DNA of 41,534 bases from Betaproteobacteria bacterium. Its GTDB lineage: Bacteria; Pseudomonadota; Gammaproteobacteria; Burkholderiales; Burkholderiaceae. Under the pieces are notes generated by a model. That model ran no database searches and was not told where the DNA came from. It saw only the letters and a list, made by a program, of their open reading frames with translations. The translations under genes and the position numbers were made by a program. Positions 24,916-33,797 of the stretch are shown piece by piece. Each line of letters starts with the position of its first letter. The first letter of the stretch is position 1. The DNA is taken from contig CANCIL010000004.1 in the NCBI GenBank assembly GCA_947378095.1, positions 1 to 41,534 of the forward strand. The letters run 5' to 3'.

Positions 24916-26152
24916 ATACTTTATCGCCCTGAGGCTTGAGTTCAATCCAGACGAAATGACCAGAGCCGGGAGCAACATCGATGGCTTCATTTTTGCTATT
25001 CCACATTTTCTCTAATGTGATGTCATGATTGCCAACTGGCTCGATGATTTCTAATTTATCACCGACTGCAAATCGATTTTTGACATCAATCTTGACTCGT
25101 CCTGCAGCCTGATCTATTTCGATCACTTCGCCAACATACATGCTGCGACCAGATAATGAGTGGCCTCTCATGTAGAGCTGGTATTCCTTGTCATGGTGAC
25201 GCTCGTAAAAGCCATCGGTATAACCACGATTAGCCAAGCCTTCGAGACTTCCTAAAAGTGCTGGATTTAATGGACGACCTGCAACAGCATCATCAATTGC
25301 AGCGCGATAAGATTGGCTTGTGCGAGCAACGTAGTAGGGTGACTTGGTGCGTCCCTCGATTTTGAATGAGTCCACACCCATTTTAGTCAGTCGTTCAATG
25401 TGTTCGATGGCACGCAGATCTTTGGAGTTCATGATGTAAGTGCCATGTTCATCCTCTTCGATTGGCATGAGTTCACCAGGCTTGCCAGTTTCTTCTAGTA
25501 GGAAGACGTCTCCACTAGCTGCTTCTTCTGCTGGGAGCACTTTATAGTCCCAACGGCACGCATTGGTACAGGCGCCTTGATTGGGATCGCGATGAGACAT
25601 GTAGCCTGAGAGAAGGCAGCGTCCAGAGTAGGCCATACATAAAGCGCCATGTACAAAAACTTCTAATTCCATTTCTGGACAATCTTGCCTCACCTCTTCG
25701 ATCTCATCAAATGAGAGTTCGCGAGATAGGATCACTCTAGAAATTCCAACTGATCGCCAAAACTTAGCAGCAGCACCATTCACGGTATTAGCTTGAACCG
25801 ATAAATGAATTGGCATATCTGGCCATGCTTCTCTTGCCATCATGATGAGCCCTGGATCAGACATGATCAAAGCATCTGGTTTTAAGTCCACTACAGAGGA
25901 CATGTCTTTGATATAAGTGCGAGTCTTGCCACCATGCGGCAATACGTTAGAGACTAGGTAGAATTTCTTGCCAAGCGCATGGGCAGTATCAATACCCTCT
26001 TTCAACACCTCTATCTTGCCGAAGTCATTATTACGAACTCGTAGTGAGTAACGAGGTTGTCCGGCATAGATTGCATCCGCTCCAAAATGAAAGGCGGTTT
26101 GCAACATATTAATGCTGCCGGCAGGGGCAAGAAGTTCTGGTGTTTTCATCAT
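24896..26152 (-). CDS. trhP: U32 family tRNA hydroxylase TrhP (YegQ)
   Basis: YegQ/TrhP hydroxylates U34 of some tRNAs on the way to 5-carboxymethoxyuridine, using prephenate-dependent chemistry. 418 residues, near the family length. Strong matches are PELLAPAGSINMLQTAFHFGADAIYAGQPRYSLRVRNNDF, ALIMSDPGLIMMAREAWPDMPIHLSVQANTVN, FVHGALCMAYSGRCLLSGY and DPNQGACTNACRWDY, the last two carrying the four Cys of the presumed Fe-S site. Two adjacent ATGs (26152, 26149) start the frame behind AGGCGG, and the second is better spaced. It follows the CoA ester lyase gene by 18 bases on the same strand. Confidence 0.92.
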   Translation of the reverse strand: MMKTPELLAPAGSINMLQTAFHFGADAIYAGQPRYSLRVRNNDFGKIEVLKEGIDTAHALGKKFYLVSNVLPHGGKTRTYIKDMSSVVDLKPDALIMSDPGLIMMAREAWPDMPIHLSVQANTVNGAAAKFWRSVGISRVILSRELSFDEIEEVRQDCPEMELEVFVHGALCMAYSGRCLLSGYMSHRDPNQGACTNACRWDYKVLPAEEAASGDVFLLEETGKPGELMPIEEDEHGTYIMNSKDLRAIEHIERLTKMGVDSFKIEGRTKSPYYVARTSQSYRAAIDDAVAGRPLNPALLGSLEGLANRGYTDGFYERHHDKEYQLYMRGHSLSGRSMYVGEVIEIDQAAGRVKIDVKNRFAVGDKLEIIEPVGNHDITLEKMWNSKNEAIDVAPGSGHFVWIELKPQGDKVFIARYV

Positions 26153-26170
26153 CCGCCTATTTTATGAGTT

Positions 26171-27043
26171 TTAGCGATTAAATGAGTTGATGGCCTCAGC
26201 AAGGGCAAGAATGCGCTTTGCATCCTGTATATGGAGCTCTTCAACCAATTTTCCGTTGAGTACGGCAATACCCGCCCCAGATTGAATTGCCGCTTCATAG
26301 GCGGCAATTCTTTGTTGGGCCTCTTCAATTTCTGCAGGGGATGGTCCGAAAGTCTCATTGGCAAGGGCAATTTGGCTGGGGTGAATGAGCGTTTTGCCAT
26401 CAAAACCCATATCCCGCCCTTGAATGCAAGATGATCTCAGGCCTGGCTCATCATCAAGAGAGAGATGCACACCGTCTAGTGCGCAAAGTTGGTGAGCGCG
26501 TGCAGCTAAAACAGATAGTGAAAGCGCTGTGAGTGTTTCTTCTCGGCCTGGTGTGTGACGTGCATGTAAATCTTTGACTAAATCAGACGTGCCCAGAACT
26601 AGCGCCTCTAGTGATGGGTGTGCGCTACAAATTTCTGGAAGTTTAAAAATAGCCATCGGTGTTTCAATCATGGCCCAGATAGTTAGTTGATGTGACGAGT
26701 TGAGTTGCCTCAGTTCTTCGGCTACTGCTTGGATTTGGGCGGCGGACTCTACTTTAGGCAATAGGATGGCATCTGCTTTACTGTGGGCAAATACTTTTAA
26801 ATCATCCAATCCCCATGGCGTATTAAGTCCATTGATTCTGACTACCGCCTCTCGATGACCAAATCCAGACGCTAAGGCAGTATGGACGTTAGCGCGTGCT
26901 GCAACTTTCGCATCTGGAGCAACTGCATCTTCCAGATCTAATATAAGAGAGTCGGCAGGAAGAGATTTGGCTTTTTCAAGTGCTCGTGTATTGGCTCCAG
27001 GCATATACAACACTGAGCGTCTAGGTCGATTGGTATTAATCAT
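26171..27043 (-). CDS. HpcH/HpaI-type CoA ester lyase (citrate lyase beta family)
   Basis: 290-residue TIM-barrel lyase that cleaves malyl-, beta-methylmalyl- or citramalyl-type CoA thioesters by a retro-Claisen or aldol step with Mg. Marks: RRSVLYMPGANTRALEKAKSLPADSLILDLEDAVAPDAK, AILLPKVESA with the metal-binding Glu, WAMIETPMAIF, LGTSDLVKDL and GFDGKTLIHPSQI. Too complete for a citrate-lyase CitE subunit, as no citDF genes accompany it. It is encoded downstream of an IclR regulator and back-to-back with HMG-CoA-lyase-like and CoA-transferase genes. (S)-citramalyl-CoA or 3-hydroxydicarboxyl-CoA substrates are plausible; none can be proved from sequence. Confidence 0.88.
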   Translation of the reverse strand: MINTNRPRRSVLYMPGANTRALEKAKSLPADSLILDLEDAVAPDAKVAARANVHTALASGFGHREAVVRINGLNTPWGLDDLKVFAHSKADAILLPKVESAAQIQAVAEELRQLNSSHQLTIWAMIETPMAIFKLPEICSAHPSLEALVLGTSDLVKDLHARHTPGREETLTALSLSVLAARAHQLCALDGVHLSLDDEPGLRSSCIQGRDMGFDGKTLIHPSQIALANETFGPSPAEIEEAQQRIAAYEAAIQSGAGIAVLNGKLVEELHIQDAKRILALAEAINSFNR

Positions 27044-27085
27044 GGTTATTCATGTCGCTTAATAAAAGATCATATATGAGTGCTC

Positions 27086-27802
27086 TTACTTAAATTGCCC
27101 GCCTAGTAACTCAGTAAGTCTTTGCGCACTTGCTTTTACTGTCGAAGCCTGTTTCGTATCAAAGCGATAGGTCGGCATGGTCAGTGTGATGACGCCAATC
27201 AATCCCTCTGCACTAAAGACGGGCGATGAAATACCTGAGATCTCTTTTACCCTATCGCCTGATACAGCAAGCACCATCGCTTCTCGTATCTGAGTATTGG
27301 CTTTACCGGGAGCCCCCTCAAAGGCGCGCAATACTTTCCCTCCGGCACCTTTATCAATAGGCAAAAGATCACCCACCCGAATATGGTCTCGTAAGGCTTG
27401 CTTCGAATCTACTCTATAAAGACAAAGTCGTTTATCACCTTGCCTGACATGAAAGGCAGCACTCTCTTGGGTGGATTTCATGAGCTGCTCTAAAACAGGA
27501 ATCACTACTGTCTCGAGTGATTGCTGTTGCTGATAGGCTGCATTGAGTGAGGCAATAGCTGGACCAAGAACGTACATACCATCAGAACGTTTCATGACTA
27601 AAAGCGCATTGCCTAGTGAGGCAAGCATTCTGAGGGCCGTGCTTTTATAAAGCCCAGTTGCCTCTGCTATTTGGATTAAAGAAAGTGCATTATTTTGTGA
27701 AGAAAAAAGCCGCAAGATCGTCAGCGCTTTATCAACTGAAGCCACCCCAGACTCAGCTATGGCAATTTTTTCTTCGCTTTGCTTGCTTGATTTTCTTGGC
27801 AT
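27086..27802 (-). CDS. IclR-family transcriptional regulator (unit 1)
   Basis: 238 residues from the ATG at 27802 (MPRKSSKQ); the frame is open to 27877 but would overrun the divergent gene start. The N-terminal winged helix (about 15-75) carries VDKALTILRLFSSQNNALSLIQIAEATGLYKSTALRMLASL, and the C-terminal effector domain (about 95-235) has ESAAFHVRQGDKRLCLYRVDSKQ and GAGGKVLRAF. Divergent from the HMG-CoA-lyase-like gene by only 59 bases, which contain the repeat ATAGAAC twice, 20 bases apart. It probably senses the organic acid handled by this cluster and controls both directions. Confidence 0.92.
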   Translation of the reverse strand: MPRKSSKQSEEKIAIAESGVASVDKALTILRLFSSQNNALSLIQIAEATGLYKSTALRMLASLGNALLVMKRSDGMYVLGPAIASLNAAYQQQQSLETVVIPVLEQLMKSTQESAAFHVRQGDKRLCLYRVDSKQALRDHIRVGDLLPIDKGAGGKVLRAFEGAPGKANTQIREAMVLAVSGDRVKEISGISSPVFSAEGLIGVITLTMPTYRFDTKQASTVKASAQRLTELLGGQFK

Positions 27803-27861
27803 AGACAGTGATGGTGAATTCTGTTTTAATAATAGAACGATATTCCATAGGATAGAACATA
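27803..27861. promoter_or_regulatory. divergent control region of unit 1
   Basis: 59 bases between the IclR and lyase start codons. ATAGAAC occurs at 27832-27838 and 27852-27858, two helical turns apart, with TCCATAGGA between them. AGGA at 27849-27852 is the ribosome site of the lyase gene. Likely IclR operator, inferred from position. Confidence 0.5.
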
Positions 27862-28806
27862 ATGAATTCTGCGTCAACCGATGTTTTGATTAGTGAAGTA
27901 GGGCCGCGCGATGGTTTGCAATCGATTAAGTCCATCATGCCAACTGCTCAAAAAAATAGATGGATCGATGCTTTATATCGGGCGGGCGTTCGGGAGATCG
28001 AAGTCGCCTCTTTTGTTCCAGCTAAGTTATTGCCACAGATGGCGGATGCCGCAGAAGTTGTAGAGCACGCTAAAACACTTCCTGGTTTAACAGTGATGGC
28101 TTTGGTACCGAATTTAAGAGGAGCACAAGCCGCAATTGAAGCTGGTGTACATAAATTAACTTTGCCTGTTTCGGCTAGTGCTGCGCATTCTTTAGCGAAT
28201 GTGCGAAAAACACGCGAAGAGATGATTGAAGAAGTTAAAAAGATTGTTGAGTATCGAAATGCACATGCACCTCAGGTCAAGGTAGAGGCTGGGATAGCCA
28301 CTGCATTTGGTTGTACCTTACAGGGCTTAGTTGCAGAGGATGATGTCATTTGGATGGCTGAACAAGTGATCGCTGCGGGTGCGGATGAGTCTGGCTTATC
28401 GGATACCACAGGCTATGCAAATCCAGCGCAAATCAAAAGATTATTTAAACGCCTTAAAGCGGCTATCGGCAATAAGGCGGGCGCAGCGCATTTACACAAT
28501 ACTCGTGGCTTAGGTCTCGCTAATTGTTTGGCTGCCTACGAAGAGGGTGTCACCTCCTTTGATTCATCTATGGGTGGCTTAGGAGGTTGTCCTTATGCGC
28601 CGGGTGCTTCAGGTAATGTCGTGACAGAAGATTTGGTCTTTATGTTTGAAGCTATGGGAATTAAGACCGGCATTAATTTAGATTTACTATTTGAAGCACG
28701 CAAGCCCCTGCAGGCTGGAGTCCCTAATGAAATACTTTACGGCATGGTTCCTGAAGCTGGAATGCCTAAAGGATTTACGCCTGCAAGCCAATGGAGCCTT
28801 GCATGA
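27862..28806 (+). CDS. HMG-CoA lyase family enzyme
   Basis: 314-residue TIM-barrel lyase of the DRE-TIM family. EVGPRDGLQ (12-20) supplies the catalytic Arg16 and metal-binding Asp17. HLHNTRGLGLAN gives the two His metal ligands, and GGLGGCPYAPGASGNVVTEDLVFM holds the mobile catalytic Cys. The family cleaves HMG-CoA to acetoacetate and acetyl-CoA, but relatives next to class III CoA transferases act on citramalyl-CoA or other 3-hydroxy-3-methyl acyl-CoAs. There are no methylcrotonyl-CoA carboxylase or isovaleryl-CoA dehydrogenase genes here, so leucine breakdown is less likely. The stop overlaps the next start as ATGA. Confidence 0.9.
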   Translation: MNSASTDVLISEVGPRDGLQSIKSIMPTAQKNRWIDALYRAGVREIEVASFVPAKLLPQMADAAEVVEHAKTLPGLTVMALVPNLRGAQAAIEAGVHKLTLPVSASAAHSLANVRKTREEMIEEVKKIVEYRNAHAPQVKVEAGIATAFGCTLQGLVAEDDVIWMAEQVIAAGADESGLSDTTGYANPAQIKRLFKRLKAAIGNKAGAAHLHNTRGLGLANCLAAYEEGVTSFDSSMGGLGGCPYAPGASGNVVTEDLVFMFEAMGIKTGINLDLLFEARKPLQAGVPNEILYGMVPEAGMPKGFTPASQWSLA

Positions 28807-29999
28807 GTGAATTAACTGCCCTTCCATATGCAGGTATTCGCGTAGTGGAGTTTACGCATATGGTAATGGGCCCTACCTGCGGGATGATTTTGGCTGACTT
28901 GGGAGCTGAGGTTATTAAAGTTGAACCAATCGATGGTGATAAGACCAGAAATTTATTAGGTTCAGGCGCAGGCTTTTTCCCCATGTTCAATCGCAATAAA
29001 AAAAGTATTGCGGTCGATATGAAAACTGCCGATGGAATGGAATTGGTCAGAAAGTTAGTCGCTACCGCAGATGTGATTAGCGAGAACTTTAAGCCAGGCA
29101 CCATGACTAAGTTGGGCTTGGATTACGAATCCTTGAAAAAAACCAATCCTCAATTGATATACGTTTCGCATAAAGGTTTTTTACCGGGACCATACGATCA
29201 CCGGACTGCCCTGGATGAGGTAGTGCAAATGATGGGGGGTCTGGCTTATATGACTGGACCCGAAGATAGGCCCTTACGAGCAGGATCTTCCGTTAACGAC
29301 ATTATGGGAGGTGTCTTTGGTGCCATTGGAGTGATGGCGGCACTAAGGCAACGAGAGTTGACTGGTCAGGGACAAGAAATCCAGAGCTCTCTATTTGAAA
29401 ACAATGTGTTTTTGGTTGGTCAGCACATGATGCAATATGCAGTGACGGGTAATCCTGCTAAACCGATGCCTAGTCGCATCTCAGCTTGGGCTATATATGA
29501 TGTGTTCGAAGTGGCAGAAGGCGAGAAAATATTTTTAGCTGTTGTCACTGATACTCAGTGGAAAATCTTCTGCGATGTCTTTAGCTTCGCTGATTTATAT
29601 GCAGACCCTAATCTCAAGCTAAACAATCAACGTGTTCAGGCAAGGCCAAGCTTGATTCCAGAAATAAAAAAACGTTTAGCTGGATTTACTGCAAAAGAAA
29701 TAACAACTATTTTTGAGAAAAATGGACTGCCATTTGCTCCAATTACGCGGCCTGAGCAGTTGTTTGATGACCCACATCTCATTGCAACGGGTGGCTTAGC
29801 ACCTATTACCTTAACGGATGGCCCCAAGGCTGGAACTCAAACAACAACGCCCTTGATGCCCTTAATGATGAATGGCAAAAGGCTGGGAGTGCGTTTAAAT
29901 CCACCTAAAGCAGGGGAGCAAACGCTCGATATTTTGAGTGAGCTTGGATATAGTGCAGATCAAATGAAAAAACTCTCATCCGACGGGGTGATTGCATGA
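28803..29999 (+). CDS. CaiB/BaiF class III CoA transferase
   Basis: 398 residues from the ATG at 28803, whose ATGA overlaps the preceding stop; an ATG at 28791 is less likely. Transfers CoA between carboxylates through an aspartyl-CoA intermediate. The start GIRVVEFTHMVMGPTCGMILADLGAEVIKVE and NRNKKSIAVDM are classic. The catalytic Asp is Asp138 in RTALDEVVQMMGG. C-terminal GLPFAPITRPEQLFDDPHL is also typical. It probably activates the free acid, imported via the Bug receptor encoded next, for the adjacent lyase, with succinyl-CoA or acetyl-CoA as a likely donor. Its stop again overlaps the following ATG. Confidence 0.92.
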   Translation: MSELTALPYAGIRVVEFTHMVMGPTCGMILADLGAEVIKVEPIDGDKTRNLLGSGAGFFPMFNRNKKSIAVDMKTADGMELVRKLVATADVISENFKPGTMTKLGLDYESLKKTNPQLIYVSHKGFLPGPYDHRTALDEVVQMMGGLAYMTGPEDRPLRAGSSVNDIMGGVFGAIGVMAALRQRELTGQGQEIQSSLFENNVFLVGQHMMQYAVTGNPAKPMPSRISAWAIYDVFEVAEGEKIFLAVVTDTQWKIFCDVFSFADLYADPNLKLNNQRVQARPSLIPEIKKRLAGFTAKEITTIFEKNGLPFAPITRPEQLFDDPHLIATGGLAPITLTDGPKAGTQTTTPLMPLMMNGKRLGVRLNPPKAGEQTLDILSELGYSADQMKKLSSDGVIA

Positions 30000-30967
30000 A
30001 TAAAAAATTCAATTTAGCTTTAATAACTTTTCTCTTAAGTCTGCACTCCTTGAGTAGTTTTGCTCAAGCTTATCCCGATAGATCTATTAAGCTGATTGTT
30101 CCATACACCCCAGGTGGTGGTACAGATACGGTAGCTCGTATGTTGGCCGAGAAAATTTCATCCGATCTAAAGTGGACCATTCTGATTGATAACAAGCCAG
30201 GGGGCGGCGGAAATATTGGCATGGATCTAGTCGCAAAATCGAAGGCTGATGGATATACCTTGGGTATGGGGCAAACTTCAAACCTAGCTATCAATCCTGC
30301 ACTCATGTCAAAGATGCCTTTTGATGCAGTGAATGATCTTATTCCAGTGGCTTTTGTTGCAGAGGTTCCGATGGTGTTAGTCGTGACTGCAAATTCACCA
30401 TGGAAGTCTTTAGCTGATTTGGTGAGGGCAGCTAAAGCAAAACCTGATTTTTATAAGCAGGCAACCGCTGGTGCTGGCACAGTAGGGCACATCGGTGGCG
30501 AAATGCTGGCAGGTAAGGCAGCTTATACGGTTTCCTATATTCCCTATAAAGGGGCGTCTCCTGCAATTACCGATTTGATTGGAGGTCAAACTGATTTTAT
30601 GTTTGCCACTCCACAATCGGTGCTCGGCATGATCGCTGGTGGAAAGTTACGCGCATTAGCGGTGACATCAGCCAACCGAATTGCTATTCTGCCTAAAATT
30701 CCGACGGTGAGTGAAGAGGGTTATAAGGGGTTTGAGGCAACGGATTGGAAAATTGTAGTTGCCCCTGCTGGTACGCCATCTGATGTGATTAAGAAGGTCA
30801 ATGAAGCTGTTCAGAAAGCACTAAAGCAACCGGCCTTAATTAATAAATTAACAGAAGAGGCAAGCTCTCCGATGTATGGTGACCCTAGTGCGGTGCTGAA
30901 ATATATTCGAGCTGAACAACGCGAGTGGGATGCTGCAGTAAAGGCTGCCGGAATTAAACTAGATTAA
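29996..30967 (+). CDS. Bug/TctC-family periplasmic solute receptor (unit 1)
   Basis: 323 residues. The signal peptide ends at SSFAQA, followed by the Bug start YPDRSIKLIVPYTPGGGTDTVARMLAEKI and the loops PGGGGNIGMDLVAKSKADGYTLGMG and YIPYKGASPAITDLIGGQTDFMFA. These receptors bind carboxylates, typically dicarboxylates, for tripartite tricarboxylate transporters, and some act as sensors. Neither TctA nor TctB is encoded in the window. ATGA-coupled to the CoA transferase gene, which ties its ligand to the pathway of this unit. The stop overlaps the convergent MFS gene by 4 bases. Confidence 0.93.
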   Translation: MNKKFNLALITFLLSLHSLSSFAQAYPDRSIKLIVPYTPGGGTDTVARMLAEKISSDLKWTILIDNKPGGGGNIGMDLVAKSKADGYTLGMGQTSNLAINPALMSKMPFDAVNDLIPVAFVAEVPMVLVVTANSPWKSLADLVRAAKAKPDFYKQATAGAGTVGHIGGEMLAGKAAYTVSYIPYKGASPAITDLIGGQTDFMFATPQSVLGMIAGGKLRALAVTSANRIAILPKIPTVSEEGYKGFEATDWKIVVAPAGTPSDVIKKVNEAVQKALKQPALINKLTEEASSPMYGDPSAVLKYIRAEQREWDAAVKAAGIKLD

Positions 30968-32571
30968 TCTTTAATGGCGGCTGCAACACGCCTTGTAATT
31001 TTTGGAGGGTGCTCAAGAATATGAAAGCTATGGCGCTCTTCTTGCATCTTGAGATCTTCGGTTGTAAATCGATCAAATCTTCTTAAATAGTCAGCCCAGG
31101 TTTCGAAGACGAATTCTTCTACAAATCGACCTTGATGCTCCGTATCTTCAAATAGACTCCAAGAAAGTGCCCCTTGTTTTAGGCGAGACTTCCTTGTTGT
31201 AGCCATCAATTTTTTGAACTCTTCTGCCTTCTCGGGCAAGGTTTGATATTCAATAGAAATCACAATAGGCCCCGCATGTAAATCAACATCGGGTATGGGG
31301 AGTGGGCGCTCTATTGGACATACTGGTGTGAAATCTTCCAATGGGTGACGATCGATTCTGAATTTGCGCAGAAAAAATAATACGATTAATCCAAAAATGG
31401 AACTCAAAACAATGCTGGTTACAACGTCAAATTCATCCGCCAACTTGCCCCAGACTGCAGCGCCTGCTGCGCTTCCTCCCATTAAGCCCATTTGATAGAT
31501 CGACATTCCCCTAGCCCTGACCCATCCTGGCAGAGTGAGTTGAGCTGATGTGGTTAAGGAGTTGGCAATGCTAATCCAAGCGGCACCACAGATCAGCATT
31601 AAAAAAGAGGCCAGCCAAATATTAGGCGCAACAACTACGCCAACAGAAGTAAACGCAAGAATAAATAGCCCATAACTAATGAGATCTGTTGATTTGACAT
31701 ATTTTCTTAAGCGGGGTAATTGTGATCCTGCGATGATGGCGCCCAAGCCCAAGCAAGCAAGCAAAAGAGTAAATGTATGGGCATCTCCTCCAAAATGGGT
31801 CTTGGCAATGACTGGTAGCAGTGCAATTAGGCCGGTTGATTGAAAGAAGAATAAAAACGCACGAAAAATAATATTGCGCATGCGATTGGACTGCCATGCG
31901 TATTGCATACCTACACGCATAGCACCCACAAATCGCTCTCCTGGCAGTGTGCTGACATAACCTTGATATTTCCAGCGCATCACCACCACGGTCGTGATCA
32001 CACACAAAACCATATTCAAGGCAAATACATAAGTGCTGCCTGCTAATGCAATGATGGCTCCAGCTGTGAGTGGGCCCACAATGCGTGAAGTATTCATGGC
32101 GATGGCATTGAGTGCCAGTGCAGAGGAAAGAGATTCTCTTGGGACAATCTCAGGAACGATGGCGGCAAAGATAGGCCAGCGCATCGCTAGACCAATTCCG
32201 TTGGTGAAGGTGAGAAAGAGTAATAGGTAGGGATTCAGGACGCCGAATACTAAAGTCAACATCAAGGCTGTTGCATTGGTTGCTAGCCAGATTTGTGCAA
32301 AGACAAAATAGTGCTTGCGGTTAATAATGTCGGCTAGAGCCCCGCTAGGTACACCTAATAGCAATACAGGCAAGCTTGATGCAGTTTGTACCAATGCAAT
32401 TAAGGTGGCTGAAGTGGTTAATGATGTCATAGTCCATGCAGCGGCCACATCGTTCATCCACATACAGATGCTGGCTGTTAACCAGGTTAACCATAGGGTG
32501 CGAAATACTTTATGTCTTAAAGGCGCAAGCCATCCCTCTGAAATTAAGGGTTGGACTTGCAGTTGCTTCAT
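30964..32571 (-). CDS. MFS transporter fused to a C-terminal ABM-like domain
   Basis: 535 residues. The first 415 or so form a 12-helix major facilitator of the MFS_3/EntS-like type, with the loop motif GALADIINRKHYFV. After FFLRKFRIDRHPLEDFTPVCP comes a soluble domain (about 435-520). Its pattern VISIEYQTLPEKAEEFKKLM, GALSWSLFEDTEHQGRFVEEFVFETWADYLRRFDR resembles an antibiotic-biosynthesis-monooxygenase (ABM/Dabb) ferredoxin-like fold. This architecture is known as a family but its function is not established. It is the last gene of an IclR-thiolase-MFS run, so transport of the pathway substrate or a by-product is likely. Confidence 0.85.
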   Translation of the reverse strand: MKQLQVQPLISEGWLAPLRHKVFRTLWLTWLTASICMWMNDVAAAWTMTSLTTSATLIALVQTASSLPVLLLGVPSGALADIINRKHYFVFAQIWLATNATALMLTLVFGVLNPYLLLFLTFTNGIGLAMRWPIFAAIVPEIVPRESLSSALALNAIAMNTSRIVGPLTAGAIIALAGSTYVFALNMVLCVITTVVVMRWKYQGYVSTLPGERFVGAMRVGMQYAWQSNRMRNIIFRAFLFFFQSTGLIALLPVIAKTHFGGDAHTFTLLLACLGLGAIIAGSQLPRLRKYVKSTDLISYGLFILAFTSVGVVVAPNIWLASFLMLICGAAWISIANSLTTSAQLTLPGWVRARGMSIYQMGLMGGSAAGAAVWGKLADEFDVVTSIVLSSIFGLIVLFFLRKFRIDRHPLEDFTPVCPIERPLPIPDVDLHAGPIVISIEYQTLPEKAEEFKKLMATTRKSRLKQGALSWSLFEDTEHQGRFVEEFVFETWADYLRRFDRFTTEDLKMQEERHSFHILEHPPKITRRVAAAIKD

Positions 32572-32580
32572 GGTTCGATC

Positions 32581-33783
32581 TTAGACGCGTTCAATGACCA
32601 TGGCGATACCTTGACCTACACCAATACACATGGTGCATAAGGCATATTGTTTTTGCTGTTCTTCTAGCTCTACAAGAGCTGTAGTAATGAGGCGTGCACC
32701 GCTCATACCCAATGGATGTCCTAATGCGATGGCACCCCCATTAGGATTAACTCGAGCATCGTCATCAGCGACGCCTAATTCGCGAAGTGTTGCAAGTCCT
32801 TGCGCAGCAAAAGCTTCATTGAGTTCAATCACATCGATTTGATCAATGCGCATTCCTAAGCGTTTGAGTAACTTTTGCGAGGCTGGTGCAGGGCCGATAC
32901 CCATAATGCGTGGCGGCACTCCAGCAGTTGCCATGCCAACAATTTTTGCTCTTGGTTTAAGACCATATTTTTTAACTGCTTCTTCGCTAGCAAGTAGAAG
33001 AGCACATGCGCCATCATTTACACCAGAGGCATTACCGGCTGTGACTGTTCCATCGGGCCGCACAATCGGCTTGAGTTTACTGAGCGCATCAATCGTGGTG
33101 GCGCGGGGATGCTCATCTTGAGAAATGACTAGCGGCTCCCCTTTTTTCTGAGGAATGACGACTGGAGTAATTTCTTTAGCAAGGCGCCCATTAGCTTGCG
33201 CAGCAGCTGCTTTATTTTGACTTCTAAGCGCCATTTGATCTTGGTCGGCGCGATTAATCTTGTAATCATCGGCAACATTCTCGGCTGTCTCTGGCATGGA
33301 ATCTACACCATGAGCGCTTTTCATTAGTGGGTTGATAAAACGCCAACCAATAGTTGTGTCTTGTATGGAGTGACTTCTTGAAAACGCAGAATCTGCTTTA
33401 CCCATTACATAGGGTGCGCGACTCATGCTTTCAACGCCACCTGCAATCGCCAGTCCGATTTCACCAGCAGCGATGGCTCTTGCAGCGGTGCCCACTGCAT
33501 CCATTCCAGATCCACATAGGCGATTAATCGTAGCGCCGGGGACTTTGGGTGAGATGCCAGCTAACAATGCACTCATGCGAGCCACATTGCGATTGTCTTC
33601 GCCTGCTTGATTGGCGCATCCATAAATGACTTCATCTACTTCATCCCATTTGACCTGTGGATTACGTTGCATTAAAGCCTTAATGGGCACTGCGCCTAAG
33701 TCATCAGCGCGAACGCTAGATAGGGATCCGCCGTAACGGCCGATAGGGGTTCTGATTGCGTCACAGATATAAACAGAATTCAT
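32581..33783 (-). CDS. pcaF: 3-oxoadipyl-CoA thiolase-like acetyl-CoA acyltransferase
   Basis: 400-residue thiolase. Catalytic residues: Cys90 (NRLCGSGMDAVG), His356 (GGAIALGHPLGMSG) and Cys386 (CTMCIGVGQG). The whole N-terminal third (YICDAIRTPIGRYGGSLSSVRADDLG and YGCANQAGEDNRNVARMSALLAG) is the PcaF/PaaJ type, which cleaves 3-oxoadipyl-CoA to succinyl-CoA and acetyl-CoA. No other pca or paa genes are present, so it may serve a dicarboxylate beta-oxidation route made by the neighbouring plus-strand genes. It lies between the IclR gene and the MFS fusion in a tight minus-strand operon. Confidence 0.9.
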   Translation of the reverse strand: MNSVYICDAIRTPIGRYGGSLSSVRADDLGAVPIKALMQRNPQVKWDEVDEVIYGCANQAGEDNRNVARMSALLAGISPKVPGATINRLCGSGMDAVGTAARAIAAGEIGLAIAGGVESMSRAPYVMGKADSAFSRSHSIQDTTIGWRFINPLMKSAHGVDSMPETAENVADDYKINRADQDQMALRSQNKAAAAQANGRLAKEITPVVIPQKKGEPLVISQDEHPRATTIDALSKLKPIVRPDGTVTAGNASGVNDGACALLLASEEAVKKYGLKPRAKIVGMATAGVPPRIMGIGPAPASQKLLKRLGMRIDQIDVIELNEAFAAQGLATLRELGVADDDARVNPNGGAIALGHPLGMSGARLITTALVELEEQQKQYALCTMCIGVGQGIAMVIERV

Positions 33784-33797
33784 GATTTTTAATTTAC

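Noticed and set aside
26171-28806. Leucine degradation cluster
   Set aside because: An HMG-CoA-lyase-type gene is present, but isovaleryl-CoA dehydrogenase, methylcrotonyl-CoA carboxylase and methylglutaconyl-CoA hydratase neighbours are absent, while a class III CoA transferase and a Bug receptor are coupled.
30964-32571. Siderophore exporter (EntS-like)
   Set aside because: The fold type is similar, but there are no siderophore genes or Fur site nearby and the gene sits in a thiolase/IclR operon.
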